Assembly (NCBI GenBank): GCA_944383915.1
Contig: CALWRJ010000016.1
Coordinates: 1-64,000, forward strand
Length of the DNA: 64,000 nucleotides
Direction: 5' to 3'
Origin: an uncultured Clostridia bacterium
Lineage (GTDB): Bacteria > Bacillota > Clostridia > Christensenellales > UBA1242
The position numbers and the translations under genes were made by a program. A model generated the notes under the pieces. The model was not told where the DNA came from, made no database searches, and saw nothing but the letters and a program-made list of their open reading frames with translations. Position 1 is the stretch's first letter. The number at the start of each line of letters is the position of its first letter. This document shows positions 53,606 to 63,027 of this stretch, one piece after another.

Positions 53606-54745
53606 TTATTGTCCTAACATACTATCTATATATATACCAAATCCCTTTGTTGCATCATTAACAAATACATGAGTTACCGCTCCGATAAGTTTTCCATCTT
53701 GTACTATTGGACTACCACTCATACCTTGCACTATTCCACCTGTTAAATCTATTAATTCTTTATCTATTACTTTAAATACTAAATTTTTAGGACTTTGTGA
53801 ACTTTGGTAATTGGTTTTTATAATTTCAATATCATATGCCTTAATATTTTTGCCATCTATTGAACTATAAATTACAGCTTTTCCTGGATGTGCAGATAAC
53901 CTACCACCCACTTCTATTAATTGATTATCGCTAAAAAGTTTATGATCTAAATTTATTGTTCCGTACATACCACTTTCACAATTTTTATCTACTTTACCTA
54001 AAGTTGTTTTAGAGCGAACAAAAATTCCCTGAAGTTCTCCTGGCATACCGCGTTCTGCTTTTTTCACTCCTAAAATTGTACATTCGTGGACATTGCCACT
54101 TTCAACTTCAAATATGGTTTTCGTGTTTTTTTCTAAAATAGGATGACCTAAAGCACCAAATCTACTCGTTTCGGGGTCTATAAAAGTTAGAGTACCTAAG
54201 CCACTCATATTTTCTCTTGCCCAAATACCTAATTTATATTTTTTAGTAAGTGTGTCGTATGCTGGTTTTACTTTTGTTTCCATTGTTTTACCATCTCTAA
54301 CTAATTTTACTTTTAATTCGCCCTGACTTGAATTAACAACTTTTGATAGAGTTGATACGCTATTTATATTTTCATTGTTTATACACTTAATTACATCTCC
54401 TGCTTCAATATCACCTACGCAATTATCACCTTTTGCAACAACCAAAACACCATTACCATGATAAGAAAATCCTATCGTTTCACCACCTAATAAAACCTTT
54501 TTGCCTGTTTCTAAAGCATTTACTGAATGAATTTTAAGCGCATTAAAAAGGAGAAAATCGACTGATTCTGTTTTTTCATTATATTTTGTTGAAACAAAAT
54601 TACCAAAATTAGTATTGCTGTTGTCAGTTACATATACACCATTATCTATACTAAATATTTCGCGAAAAGGGACACACCAGCATAATATGGCAAAAATTAT
54701 ACTTAATATAAAAGATATAAAGAAAAAAATCTTACCAATTTTCAT
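53606..54745 (-). CDS. spoIVB: SpoIVB serine peptidase
   Basis: 379 residues from the ATG at 54745 after AGGAG. A membrane helix (about 5-25) and a PDZ-like part (about 90-165) precede the S55 protease. GALGHP holds the catalytic His and GMSGSPIVQDGKLIGAVTHV the catalytic Ser. It is made in the forespore and cleaves SpoIVFA, which releases pro-sigma-K processing in the mother cell. It lies between recN and spo0A, the usual order. Confidence 0.96.
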   Translation of the reverse strand: MKIGKIFFFISFILSIIFAILCWCVPFREIFSIDNGVYVTDNSNTNFGNFVSTKYNEKTESVDFLLFNALKIHSVNALETGKKVLLGGETIGFSYHGNGVLVVAKGDNCVGDIEAGDVIKCINNENINSVSTLSKVVNSSQGELKVKLVRDGKTMETKVKPAYDTLTKKYKLGIWARENMSGLGTLTFIDPETSRFGALGHPILEKNTKTIFEVESGNVHECTILGVKKAERGMPGELQGIFVRSKTTLGKVDKNCESGMYGTINLDHKLFSDNQLIEVGGRLSAHPGKAVIYSSIDGKNIKAYDIEIIKTNYQSSQSPKNLVFKVIDKELIDLTGGIVQGMSGSPIVQDGKLIGAVTHVFVNDATKGFGIYIDSMLGQ

Positions 54746-54814
54746 AAATAAACTCCTATGCAATAGTGTTTGAGATGATAAGATTTTTATACAAAAATAA
54801 AATGTTAATTGCTG

Positions 54815-56500
54815 TTATTTTAACCCTGAAATAAAAGCGAATGCTTTTTCTTTTAACTCTTGAGCGTGTTCAAGCCCAATTTGAGAATTTAAACTACCAC
54901 CTGCCAATCGCGAAATTTCCTGTAATTGACTATTTTCGTTAAGTTTAATTATATTACTAATGGTTTCACTACCTTTTATTTCTTTGTAAATTTGATAATG
55001 CGCGTTTGCATAACTAGCAATAGTAGCTAGATGAGTAATTGCTATAATTTGCGAATTTTTTGCAAGAACAGCCATTTTCTCACCAACAGATAAGCTAACG
55101 ATACCACTTATACCATTATCAATTTCATCAAATATCATAGTGTCAACAGTTTCAATATTGCCAATTGCAATTTTAAAAGCTAGCATAAATCTTGACATTT
55201 CACCACCCGATATTACTTTGGTTAAAGGCTTTAAAGGTTGCCCTACATTTGCAGAAAATTGAAATTCAACTTTATCTGCGCCATTTATACTAGGTTCTGC
55301 ATTTTCGAAATTTACTATAAATTGAGCATTTGGCATACCTAATTGCTTTAATTCTTTTAAAATTTGATTTTCAAAATTTATAGCGCCTTTTTTCCTTATA
55401 TCAGTTATATCAAAACAAACTCTTTCTATGTTATTTTTAACTTCTTGTAGTTCAACAGTTAATTTGTTTAAAGTTTCATTTGAATATTCCAACTCCAATA
55501 GTCTGTTTTTATTTTTTTCCAAATAATCAAGCATCTCAGCTACGCTATTTCCGTATTTTCTCTTGAAACTTTTAATCAAATCTAATCTAGCATCAATGTT
55601 GCTAAATTCATATTCATCAAAATAAAACTCATCAATTTTTTGCTCAAGCGTATCAGATATGTCTCGAGCTTCAATTTCTAAACTTTCTAACCTATCAGCA
55701 ATGTTATCAAACTCACTATCTATATTTGATAATCCACTTATTAATTTTTTAGCATTATAAATATTGTCACAGGCACTTCCGCTCACCATTTCAGTTAGTC
55801 CTTCTCGCGCAATTTTTATAGCATCATAAACACGCTGGAAATTTTGCATTTTAGATTTTTTAATAATTAAATCCTGCTCCTCATTTTCAACCAAATTAGC
55901 TTCTTCAAGTTCTTTAACTTGATACTCCAAGATATCTTTTTCTCGTTCTCTTGAAGCCTCGTCACCACCTAAACAGTTAATCTTATCTTGTATGGCAGTT
56001 TTTTCCTCCAAGAATTTACGCAATTTATCTTTTTGAGATTTTATATTTTCTCCTAAATATTTATCCAAAAATTCAATGTGTCGAGTTGAATCAAGTAAAG
56101 CTTGATGTTCATGCTGCCCATATATGTCTACAAGATGTTTAGTAACTTTTTTTAACATAGAAAGAGTAACAATATTACCATTTAATCTTATTTCGCTTTT
56201 CCCGTCTGCATATAACTTACGATTTATGATAATTAAATTTTCTTGCTCAAAACCCAATTCACTTAATGAATCGAGTACTTCATTATTTTGAGTTTCAAAT
56301 TGCACCTCTACTCGTGCGTAATCACATCCAATGCGGACTTTACTTTTATCTGCTCTATCACCTAATACAAAATTTATGGCTGAAATTAAAATAGATTTAC
56401 CAGCGCCTGTTTCACCAGTAATAACATTGAAACCATTTTCAAATTGTATCTGCTCGTTTTCAATTAGAGCATAATCTTGGACTACCAAACTTTTAATCAT
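54815..56500 (-). CDS. recN: DNA repair protein RecN
   Basis: 561 residues. SMC-like: Walker A ITGETGAGKSILISA near the N-terminus, two long coiled coils (about 150-370), then the C-terminal GGEMSRFMLAFKIA signature and Walker B DEIDNGISG. It acts early in repair of double-strand breaks. I use the Met at 56500, after GAGGT, because the protein family starts with a short strand before the ATPase. The longer frame (to 56599) adds an AT-rich, unconserved stretch. I see no SOS box upstream. It is followed by spoIVB. Confidence 0.95.
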   Translation of the reverse strand: MIKSLVVQDYALIENEQIQFENGFNVITGETGAGKSILISAINFVLGDRADKSKVRIGCDYARVEVQFETQNNEVLDSLSELGFEQENLIIINRKLYADGKSEIRLNGNIVTLSMLKKVTKHLVDIYGQHEHQALLDSTRHIEFLDKYLGENIKSQKDKLRKFLEEKTAIQDKINCLGGDEASREREKDILEYQVKELEEANLVENEEQDLIIKKSKMQNFQRVYDAIKIAREGLTEMVSGSACDNIYNAKKLISGLSNIDSEFDNIADRLESLEIEARDISDTLEQKIDEFYFDEYEFSNIDARLDLIKSFKRKYGNSVAEMLDYLEKNKNRLLELEYSNETLNKLTVELQEVKNNIERVCFDITDIRKKGAINFENQILKELKQLGMPNAQFIVNFENAEPSINGADKVEFQFSANVGQPLKPLTKVISGGEMSRFMLAFKIAIGNIETVDTMIFDEIDNGISGIVSLSVGEKMAVLAKNSQIIAITHLATIASYANAHYQIYKEIKGSETISNIIKLNENSQLQEISRLAGGSLNSQIGLEHAQELKEKAFAFISGLK

Positions 56501-56669
56501 AGTTTTTACCTCGCTCATTTGTTCTAATTCATTATAGAACATTTGAACAATAAAATCAATTAAATTTACATAATTTTTTAAAAAATAAAAAAATCGCAAA
56601 TTTGCGACTTTAAAAATATTAAAAGTTTTAATAATATTTAAGCGTAATACTAAATTCAGTTAAATTTTG

Positions 56670-57128
56670 CTAAATATTATTTAACATTTCCGTTAATCTT
56701 TCTTTTACTTCTATTGCATCATTTTCAGAGGTAGTAATTACTAAAACAGTATCTTGTCCAGCAACACACCCTAAAATAGTCGTCATTGCCATTTTATCAA
56801 TTACCCCTGCAACAGCTTCAGCAGTACCTTTTATGGTTTTTACTACGACTTGATTTAAAAGTTGATTAATAGCAAGAACCACATTTCTATAAACTTCATT
56901 AGTTTTTGAATTGAGGTTTTTATATTCACTTTCCACAAAAGCGTAGCGATATTTCTTTTTTTCGCCCGAAATTTTAAAAAGACATAATTCCTTTATATCT
57001 CTACTTATTGTGGCTTGGGTTACATTAAATCCTTCTGCTCTTAAAGCCTTTACTAATTCATCCTGCGTTTCAATTTCTTGTTTATTTATAATTTCAATAA
57101 TTTTTGATTGACGAATTGTTCTTGCCAT
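56670..57128 (-). CDS. argR: Arginine repressor ArgR
   Basis: 152 residues. The N-terminal winged helix (RQSKIIEIINKQEIETQDEL, TQATISRDIKEL) binds ARG boxes. The C-terminal domain binds arginine and hexamerises (VAGVIDKMAMTTILGCVAGQDTVLVI, with the GxDTxxV region). It represses arginine synthesis and activates catabolism. It sits upstream of recN, as in most Firmicutes. Its promoter region contains at least four regularly spaced ARG-box-like palindromes. Confidence 0.96.
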   Translation of the reverse strand: MARTIRQSKIIEIINKQEIETQDELVKALRAEGFNVTQATISRDIKELCLFKISGEKKKYRYAFVESEYKNLNSKTNEVYRNVVLAINQLLNQVVVKTIKGTAEAVAGVIDKMAMTTILGCVAGQDTVLVITTSENDAIEVKERLTEMLNNI

Positions 57129-57175
57129 GATTAACTTCCCTTAAATCTTTTATCTATCACTATTATACAACAAAA

Positions 57176-57313
57176 TTTATAATTATGCAAGATATATTTG
57201 CATAATTATTCGTTTTTTAAATTTATAATTATGCATTGCAGGTTTTGTATAATTATAAATTTTGTTTTTTGGCTTAGATAAAGGCTTTTCGTGCTAAAAT
57301 GTATAATTATTTC
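57176..57313. promoter_or_regulatory. Array of ARG-box-like operators before argR
   Basis: Five copies of a 14-base box sharing ATAATTAT: TTTATAATTATGCA (57176-57189), TGCATAATTATTCG (57199-57212), TTTATAATTATGCA (57222-57235), TGTATAATTATAAA (57246-57259) and TGTATAATTATTTC (57300-57313). The first four have centres 23, 23 and 24 bases apart, about two helical turns. The pattern resembles known ARG boxes (TGNATAATTATNCA type). Binding by ArgR and autoregulation are inferred. Confidence 0.75.
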
Positions 57314-57918
57314 TTTTTTATTTTTCTAAAAAATGATAGATATTTACCCACTCTTAATACAATACTTACAGGGTTATTCATTGCATAAGTCTTACCTATT
57401 GCCTTTCCCAAAATAGTTATTGAGGCTATAATTGAACTAATTATAATTGAAATAATTATGCTACTTACCCCTGGAAATAAATTACAAAATATTACTGAAA
57501 TTGCAACACCACCAGCACCACTTAAAATACTACAAATATCACCTATTACATCAGCACATATACTTGACACCTTGTCTGCATTTTTTATTAATTTTACCGA
57601 TATGTCAGCTCCTCGAATGCCTTTTTGACTTAAATCTAAAAATGGTTTTATACTACAAGCAGTAATGGCTACACCTATTATGTCTGTTATAACACTAACA
57701 AACACTAATAATAGTATCATAAAAAGAGCTAAAGCAAGCCCTGCGTGAGATAAAGTTAGTTGTGATATGAAAGCAAATGAAACTGAAAGGCATAAAGAAA
57801 TAATAAAAACTTGCACAAGCCAGATTTTATTTGCTTTTGGCTTGAGTTTTTTATTATTTAGTATGATGATTTCCCTAGTATCACTTGGTTTTTGTGATTT
57901 ATTTTTATTTGTTTCCAC
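57307..57918 (-). CDS. CorB/DUF21-like membrane protein, function unknown
   Basis: 203 residues. A polar N-terminus, then about four hydrophobic helices, with VITDIIGVAITACSIKPFLDLSQKGIRGADISVKLIKNADKVSSICADVIGDICSILSG. This stretch is a conserved pattern in Clostridia proteins annotated as CorB-type (CNNM) or as hypothetical. The CBS and CorC domains of true CorB proteins are missing. It starts at GTG with no clear ribosome binding site. It lies between xseB and argR, where isoprenoid genes often are in relatives. Confidence 0.6.
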   Translation of the reverse strand: METNKNKSQKPSDTREIIILNNKKLKPKANKIWLVQVFIISLCLSVSFAFISQLTLSHAGLALALFMILLLVFVSVITDIIGVAITACSIKPFLDLSQKGIRGADISVKLIKNADKVSSICADVIGDICSILSGAGGVAISVIFCNLFPGVSSIIISIIISSIIASITILGKAIGKTYAMNNPVSIVLRVGKYLSFFRKIKKK

Positions 57919-57970
57919 AATATATTATATGGCAAATTAAATAAAATTATGATATATGAAAAAAATAAAA

Positions 57971-57991
57971 AGCTATCCATTATGGATAACT
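57971..57991 (-). terminator. Terminator after the xseB gene
   Basis: TATCCA (57974-57979) pairs with TGGATA (57983-57988). The minus strand continues in a T-rich tail. It closes the nusB-xseA-xseB transcript. Confidence 0.7.
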
Positions 57992-58000
57992 TATTAGCTA

Positions 58001-58207
58001 TTATTGTAAGGGCTTTTCTACTAATTTACCTAACTCCTCTCGCAAAACTGTAACTTTACCCTGGCTTTCGTTTAATAACTCATAGCACTTCTTTACGATT
58101 TCTGCTCCTTCAGCAAACAGCTTATTTACTTCGCCCAACTTTGCTTCTCCACTTTCAAGTTCTGCTACAATCTGTTCAAGTCTTTTTACTAATTCTTCAT
58201 AAGTCAT
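58001..58207 (-). CDS. xseB: Exodeoxyribonuclease VII small subunit
   Basis: 68 residues, the usual size. It has the XseB pattern TYEELVKRLEQIVAELESGEAKLGEVNKLFAEG, forming two long helices that bind XseA. The complex degrades single-stranded DNA from both ends. ATG start four bases after xseA, so it is translationally linked. Confidence 0.95.
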   Translation of the reverse strand: MTYEELVKRLEQIVAELESGEAKLGEVNKLFAEGAEIVKKCYELLNESQGKVTVLREELGKLVEKPLQ

Positions 58208-58211
58208 GGTC

Positions 58212-59399
58212 CTAACTCCCTTTTTGTTTTTTTGTTACTTTAGTTTCTAGTATACCATCTAAAAGATGTATTGTCAAATCATCGCCTAAACTAACATTTT
58301 CAACGCTATTTAAAATATTTCCTTGCTTCTCTATTTGAGCATAACCAAGTCGAAAAATCTTTACAGGATTTAAATTTTCCAATCTTTGAGAAAGCAAATC
58401 AAATTTATGGGTTATATTTTGAATGTCAATATTAGCACTATTAACTAATCTTGAATTAAAGGAATTTATATCAACTATTTTTTCATTGATTGAATTTTTT
58501 ATCGCTATCAACATTTGATTATATAAAATATCAATTTGATTTTTATTTACTTCAAAAATATTAGTAAACAAACGTAACAAGCGTTGTGCATAATTCTGCA
58601 TTTCATGAAATAATTTAACCAAATCTATTGTTACCAACTCAGCAGCCGCAGAAGGTGTTGGTGCGCGTAAATCTGCCACAAAATCAGCAATTGTGAAATC
58701 AGTTTCATGCCCAACAGCGCTTATTATTGGTTTATTTGCTGCTACTATAGCAAGTGCTACACTTTCAGCATTGAATGTACTCAAATCTTCTGCAGAGCCA
58801 CCACCGCGTGCTATTATTATTACATCTACATCCGTTTTATCAAGCGCTTCAATACCTGAAATTATCGTGTTTTCCGCACCAATCCCTTGTACTTTCGCTG
58901 GATATAAAACAATGTCAATAAGTGGATTTCGCCTTTGCGCTATATCTATAATATCTTGTATAACTGCACCCGTTTCACTTGATACTACACCTATTCTACG
59001 AATATTTTTGGGCAAAGGCTTTTTTCTTGATTGATCAAAATAACCTAAACTTTCTAATTTATTTTTTAATTCCAAAAACTGTTGATATAAAAGCCCCTTT
59101 CCATATGGTTCGATTTTAATTACATTAAAAGAAAAACGACCACCCTTTATGTAATAATTTGGTGATCCGCGCACTAGTACCATTTCACCTTCTTTTGCCA
59201 TATATTCGCCATCTTTTAAACCGAATTTTACACAATTTAAAACAGCGCCTTCATCCTTAATGCTAAAATAAACATTATTTCCAGAATATGACACCCCAGA
59301 AACTTCCCCATATAATTGAATATTTAGCAATAACTCTTCTGAAAGGAAAATATTATGTACATATGTATTAAATTGACTTACGCTAATTACTCTACTCAT
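58212..59399 (-). CDS. xseA: Exodeoxyribonuclease VII large subunit
   Basis: 395 residues. An N-terminal OB-fold (about 1-105; LYGEVSGVSYSGNNVYFSIKDE) and the catalytic domain with IGVVSSETGAVIQDI, DVIIIARGGGSAEDLSTFN and SAVGHETDFTIADFVADLRAPTPSAAAE are followed by a coiled coil (about 275-350). It is a full-length XseA. The start overlaps the nusB stop by 8 bases. Confidence 0.97.
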   Translation of the reverse strand: MSRVISVSQFNTYVHNIFLSEELLLNIQLYGEVSGVSYSGNNVYFSIKDEGAVLNCVKFGLKDGEYMAKEGEMVLVRGSPNYYIKGGRFSFNVIKIEPYGKGLLYQQFLELKNKLESLGYFDQSRKKPLPKNIRRIGVVSSETGAVIQDIIDIAQRRNPLIDIVLYPAKVQGIGAENTIISGIEALDKTDVDVIIIARGGGSAEDLSTFNAESVALAIVAANKPIISAVGHETDFTIADFVADLRAPTPSAAAELVTIDLVKLFHEMQNYAQRLLRLFTNIFEVNKNQIDILYNQMLIAIKNSINEKIVDINSFNSRLVNSANIDIQNITHKFDLLSQRLENLNPVKIFRLGYAQIEKQGNILNSVENVSLGDDLTIHLLDGILETKVTKKQKGS

Positions 59400-59799
59400 T
59401 ACTTGATCCTTGACTAATTTTTCTTAATACACTATTTACAAAACTATAACTTTTTTCCGATGAAAATTTTTTAACTAAATTTATAGCTTCATTAATTATT
59501 ACCTTATGTGGAGTGTCAGTATATTTAAGTTCATAGGTAGCAAGTAAAAGTGCAGTTAAATCGGTTAAGACAACTCTGTCTAACGCGAATTTTGTGGTAT
59601 TTTGTTTTATAATTTCCTTTAATTCCGCTTCGTGAGTTATTACACCATTCACGGTGCTTTCAATAAAATTTAAATCTTCATTAGAAATAACTTGTCCATC
59701 TAGAGCGTTTATAATGGCTTCTTTTATTGAATCTAATTTTGAAAAATTCTCTGAAAATAAAACCCTATAGGCTATTTCTCTTGCTATTGTTCTACTCAA
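59392..59799 (-). CDS. nusB: Transcription antitermination factor NusB
   Basis: 135 residues, all helical. It has the R-REIAYRVLFSENF start and the C-terminal YTDTPHKVIINEAINLVKKFSSEKSYSFVNSVL, which are NusB signatures. It binds boxA RNA with NusE (S10) and supports rRNA transcription. It starts at TTG with GGAGGG before it. Its position between asp23 and xseA is standard for Firmicutes. Confidence 0.96.
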   Translation of the reverse strand: MSRTIAREIAYRVLFSENFSKLDSIKEAIINALDGQVISNEDLNFIESTVNGVITHEAELKEIIKQNTTKFALDRVVLTDLTALLLATYELKYTDTPHKVIINEAINLVKKFSSEKSYSFVNSVLRKISQGSSNE

Positions 59800-59821
59800 T
59801 CAAATCCCTCCTTGAAATGTC

Positions 59822-59844
59822 AAAAACCCCAAAAAACTTTGGGG
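59822..59844 (-). terminator. Terminator or attenuator between asp23 and nusB
   Basis: CCCCAAA (59827-59833) pairs with TTTGGGG (59838-59844). On the minus strand five Ts follow. It starts next to the stop codon of the Asp23 gene and may end the spoIIIA transcript or reduce flow into nusB. Confidence 0.8.
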
Positions 59845-60210
59845 CTACTCTGACTTTGAAAATTCCACACCTAAAACATGTACATTGATGTTTTTTACGG
59901 GCATTTCGGTCATAGAAATAATGCTATTTTTGATATTTTCTTGCACTCTGCAAGCTACATCACTAACATTATAATTTGAATAAACATTAATGTATACGTC
60001 TATATTTAAACCATCTTTTGTTTGTGCAATTTTAACACCTTCATAGTAATTGCTGCTAAAGACCTTTCCTAGCGAAAATCCTCCAAAATTAGCACACAAA
60101 GAAGCCACTCCACTAATTTCTTTGGCAGATAAGTTGATTATCGATAATAAAATTGCTTTATTGTAACTAACTCTCCCGTGTCCAGAGCTGTTCATTTGCT
60201 CAAATGCCAT
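59845..60210 (-). CDS. Asp23/Gls24 family protein
   Basis: 121 residues from the ATG at 60210 after GAGGT. The longer frame reads into the gap. The family pattern is seen in GRVSYNKAILLSIINLSAKEISGVASL and GLNIDVYINVYSNYNVSDVACRVQENI. Asp23-type proteins are linked to cell-envelope stress and to membrane anchoring. In many Clostridia one copy (YqhY type) lies between spoIIIAH and nusB, as here. Confidence 0.92.
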   Translation of the reverse strand: MAFEQMNSSGHGRVSYNKAILLSIINLSAKEISGVASLCANFGGFSLGKVFSSNYYEGVKIAQTKDGLNIDVYINVYSNYNVSDVACRVQENIKNSIISMTEMPVKNINVHVLGVEFSKSE

Positions 60211-60264
60211 ATAATTACCTCTATAAGTTTTAATAATTATAACATAGCATTGTGATGAAATCAA

Positions 60265-60741
60265 CTATTCAACGGGTATAATTTTGATATTATCAATAGA
60301 CTTATTAGTCTGTTCTTGTACAACTTGCACGATTTGTGCCACCTGCGCTTCGGTCAATTCTGCTGATTTTACCATAACATTAACAAAATTTTCTGTCATA
60401 GATACAACAACATCATCAAACCCTTTTGCTTTAATATTTCCTTCAAGATATAATTCACTTTCAATTTGCGCTGCAATATTAGCTAATGCCTCTTCTGCTG
60501 AAGTTTTTGCTTCTACTGAGCTACTAGCACTTTCTAAAATTGCTGTGTAATACAACTTTTCTTGAGTGCGCGCTTCATCTCTATCTGCGCGATAACTTGT
60601 AAAGAAGTTGGCTGTACTTACAACTCCACTTGTATTGACTACATCATTGTTGTTATTTAAGGTAATATTTAAAAACCCTGTTAAAACTAGCAATCCCATC
60701 ATAACACTTAATACTATAATTTTCTTTTTCTTTGCTACCAT
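60265..60741 (-). CDS. spoIIIAH: Stage III sporulation protein AH
   Basis: 158 residues. One N-terminal membrane helix (about 8-28) and an extracytoplasmic ring-forming domain (about 60-157) with the KAKGFDDVVVSMTENFVNVMVKSAELTEAQV pattern. In the mother-cell outer membrane it pairs with forespore SpoIIQ to make a channel or feeding tube. It is the last spoIIIA gene. Confidence 0.93.
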   Translation of the reverse strand: MVAKKKKIIVLSVMMGLLVLTGFLNITLNNNNDVVNTSGVVSTANFFTSYRADRDEARTQEKLYYTAILESASSSVEAKTSAEEALANIAAQIESELYLEGNIKAKGFDDVVVSMTENFVNVMVKSAELTEAQVAQIVQVVQEQTNKSIDNIKIIPVE

Positions 60742-60762
60742 TTTTATATCTCCTTTTAATTA

Positions 60763-61332
60763 TTAACCTTTTACAAAAATTTCAATCTGTGCGCTAGATA
60801 CATTTAATAATGCTTGCACTGCTTTTAAAATATCTAATTTTACGCGCACATCGTCCGCACCGCTAGCCACTATGACAACTCCTTTAATGTCTGGCATAAT
60901 TTGATAAAGCACAAGAGGTTGGCTGCTACCATTTACATTTATAAGAATTGGTTCTTTGTTTATAGTGGAACTTTCTGTAGAATTTGTAGAGCCACTTGAA
61001 GTTGTGTTCTCTGTACTGCTTGTTTGCTCGTCATTTGAATAAGCAAGTACTCGTTCCACTTCACCATCAAGTGTTATCATACAATTAACCTCACCTGCTC
61101 CAGAAATTGCCGATAGGACATTAATAAGTTTACTTTCTAGCATTTCAGCATATTGCGAAGTTGTGATTAATTCTGATTCTCCTGATGATGTTGTAGCCGT
61201 ATTATTTTCTCCCATTGGCATAAGCCAAATAGCTAGCACTACAACAGCAAGCAAAATAACGGCGTAAACTTCGATATGTTTAACCTTTTTTAATTTAGCA
61301 AGCATTTTCGATAAATTACTTTCGTTAGCCAT
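60763..61332 (-). CDS. spoIIIAG: Stage III sporulation protein AG
   Basis: 189 residues. Membrane helix at about 20-40, then a ring-building domain with AGEVNCMITLDGEVERVLAY, a Ser/Thr-rich insert of about 35 residues and VIVASGADDVRVKLDILKAVQALLNV. SpoIIIAG forms a large ring in the septal membrane. It overlaps spoIIIAF by 8 bases. Confidence 0.93.
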   Translation of the reverse strand: MANESNLSKMLAKLKKVKHIEVYAVILLAVVVLAIWLMPMGENNTATTSSGESELITTSQYAEMLESKLINVLSAISGAGEVNCMITLDGEVERVLAYSNDEQTSSTENTTSSGSTNSTESSTINKEPILINVNGSSQPLVLYQIMPDIKGVVIVASGADDVRVKLDILKAVQALLNVSSAQIEIFVKG

Positions 61333-61810
61333 ATACTACCACCTTTTCATCATCAATATCAACTTGCTTTTTTACCAACTCCTTTACTGCGGTATAATAA
61401 TTAATATGCTGTAATTTTTCATTTATAACTAATTCGCTTAAATCGACAAAAATATAATTAATTTTCATAACATCTCCTTCAAAATCCGCGCTTATACTTA
61501 CTTTAGCGCCCTTGTAACTTTCATTTATGAAATTTTCAAGTTCGCGTTCGAAATTGTCTAAGTTATCAATATTTATATTACTTACAAATGTTTCGTCAAT
61601 TTTATACTCCATTGAATCAAAAATTTTATTCCAATCCCAATCACTATTCGCAAGTTTTGCTATAGGTGAAATAATTACTACTACTATAAAAATAGCAAAA
61701 ATACTTTTTATATATTTACTAACTTTGCTATCCGGCAAAACTAATTCTATTACTACCATCAAAAATACTACACCAACTATGGTAAGCAAATAAACGCTAA
61801 TTTCGCTCAT
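61325..61810 (-). CDS. spoIIIAF: Stage III sporulation protein AF
   Basis: 161 residues from the ATG at 61810, which follows AGGTG. Two membrane helices (about 5-25 and 35-55, with LPDSKVSKYIKSIFAIFIV) are followed by a soluble domain. It has the SpoIIIAF pattern and position. It forms a further ring in the mother-cell membrane with SpoIIIAG. Confidence 0.92.
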   Translation of the reverse strand: MSEISVYLLTIVGVVFLMVVIELVLPDSKVSKYIKSIFAIFIVVVIISPIAKLANSDWDWNKIFDSMEYKIDETFVSNINIDNLDNFERELENFINESYKGAKVSISADFEGDVMKINYIFVDLSELVINEKLQHINYYTAVKELVKKQVDIDDEKVVVYG

Positions 61811-61824
61811 ATTCATCACCTATA

Positions 61825-63027
61825 TTACACTATATTTGCCGTACAAAGTATTAGACCAACACTAACTAGATACATAAAACCAACACCAGCAAGTATCACA
61901 ACTAGCATATTTAGTAATTTTGATATAGCCATTAAGAAATCTGGGACTTTAGTATTAGAAACAGGCTCTAAAATTGATGCAGTTAATTTTAAACCAAGGC
62001 TAAATACCGCAATTTGAGCAATAGGAAATAAAATTGTCCCAGCACACAATATAACACCAGCCATACCTACTGCATTTTTTATTAAAACACTACTAGCCAT
62101 TACTAAATTGAAACCATCCGAAAGATACCCACCCAAGATTGGAATATAGCTTTTTAAAGCAAATTTTGTAGCGCGTATTGAAACATTATCAAAGCTACCT
62201 GCAACAATACCGCCTATTACCATTGCGCCCATAAACACGCTAAAACATACTCCAGCTACCCATTTAAAAATACTATAAAATAGTGCCTGGAATTTATTTA
62301 ATTTAATTGAATCAGTTAAATGCCCTACAACTACAAAAACAAATGAAAATATGAATAAAGGAATTAGAAAATAAGTGAATATTTGCACAACTAAATTACT
62401 TAATATTGCAAGAGTTGGTTGAAAAATTCCGACAGAAACAGCACCACCTACACTTGCTAGCATAGTAAGTAATATTGGAAACAGTAAGTCAATTTGGCTT
62501 TTTAATGATGTAACACAATCTGTAGTTTGATTAAGCAAAGAAAATACGCTCGTTGTAATCAAAACAATAACAACACCATAGCATACAAAGTTAATTATTT
62601 TACCTACCGAATCGGAGCCTACATCACTTCGTAAATTTCCAACCAAACTACATAATATTGTTACGGCAATAATGATACATAATAGCGGAATAAAATTTAT
62701 TAATTCTCCAAAGAAACAATCTAGCAATGCGGTAAAAAATGAACTGTAATCTGTGCCAAAATCACCATTAAGAAGTTGTGTTACCTTATCCCAAAAACTG
62801 CTTGTCCCAAATAAATTTTGACCATCTTCACCTAAATTTGAAATTATTTCATCAAAAGAACCTAAATCAAGGTCATTAAGTTGTTCATTAATATTTTCCT
62901 CTAATTCTTGTTGTATTTCGTCTTGATTTGTTTCATCTGCGCAAAAAGTAATAGGTGTTAAGATAGCAAAGATAATTAATAATATGGTTAGCAAAATTAT
63001 AACTTTTAAAAAATTCTTTTTAATCAC
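61825..63027 (-). CDS. spoIIIAE: Stage III sporulation protein AE
   Basis: 400 residues. A signal-like helix, an acidic stretch, then about eight membrane segments with GGYLSDGFNLVMASSVLIKNAVGMAGV near the middle. It resembles transport-type permeases and is the main membrane part of the spoIIIA complex. GTG start. It overlaps the spoIIIAD stop by four bases (GTGA). Confidence 0.95.
   Translation of the reverse strand: MIKKNFLKVIILLTILLIIFAILTPITFCADETNQDEIQQELEENINEQLNDLDLGSFDEIISNLGEDGQNLFGTSSFWDKVTQLLNGDFGTDYSSFFTALLDCFFGELINFIPLLCIIIAVTILCSLVGNLRSDVGSDSVGKIINFVCYGVVIVLITTSVFSLLNQTTDCVTSLKSQIDLLFPILLTMLASVGGAVSVGIFQPTLAILSNLVVQIFTYFLIPLFIFSFVFVVVGHLTDSIKLNKFQALFYSIFKWVAGVCFSVFMGAMVIGGIVAGSFDNVSIRATKFALKSYIPILGGYLSDGFNLVMASSVLIKNAVGMAGVILCAGTILFPIAQIAVFSLGLKLTASILEPVSNTKVPDFLMAISKLLNMLVVILAGVGFMYLVSVGLILCTANIV

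Noticed and set aside
56501..56599. Longer N-terminus for RecN
   Set aside because: The extra residues are AT-rich and not conserved, and a GAGGT site precedes the Met at 56500.
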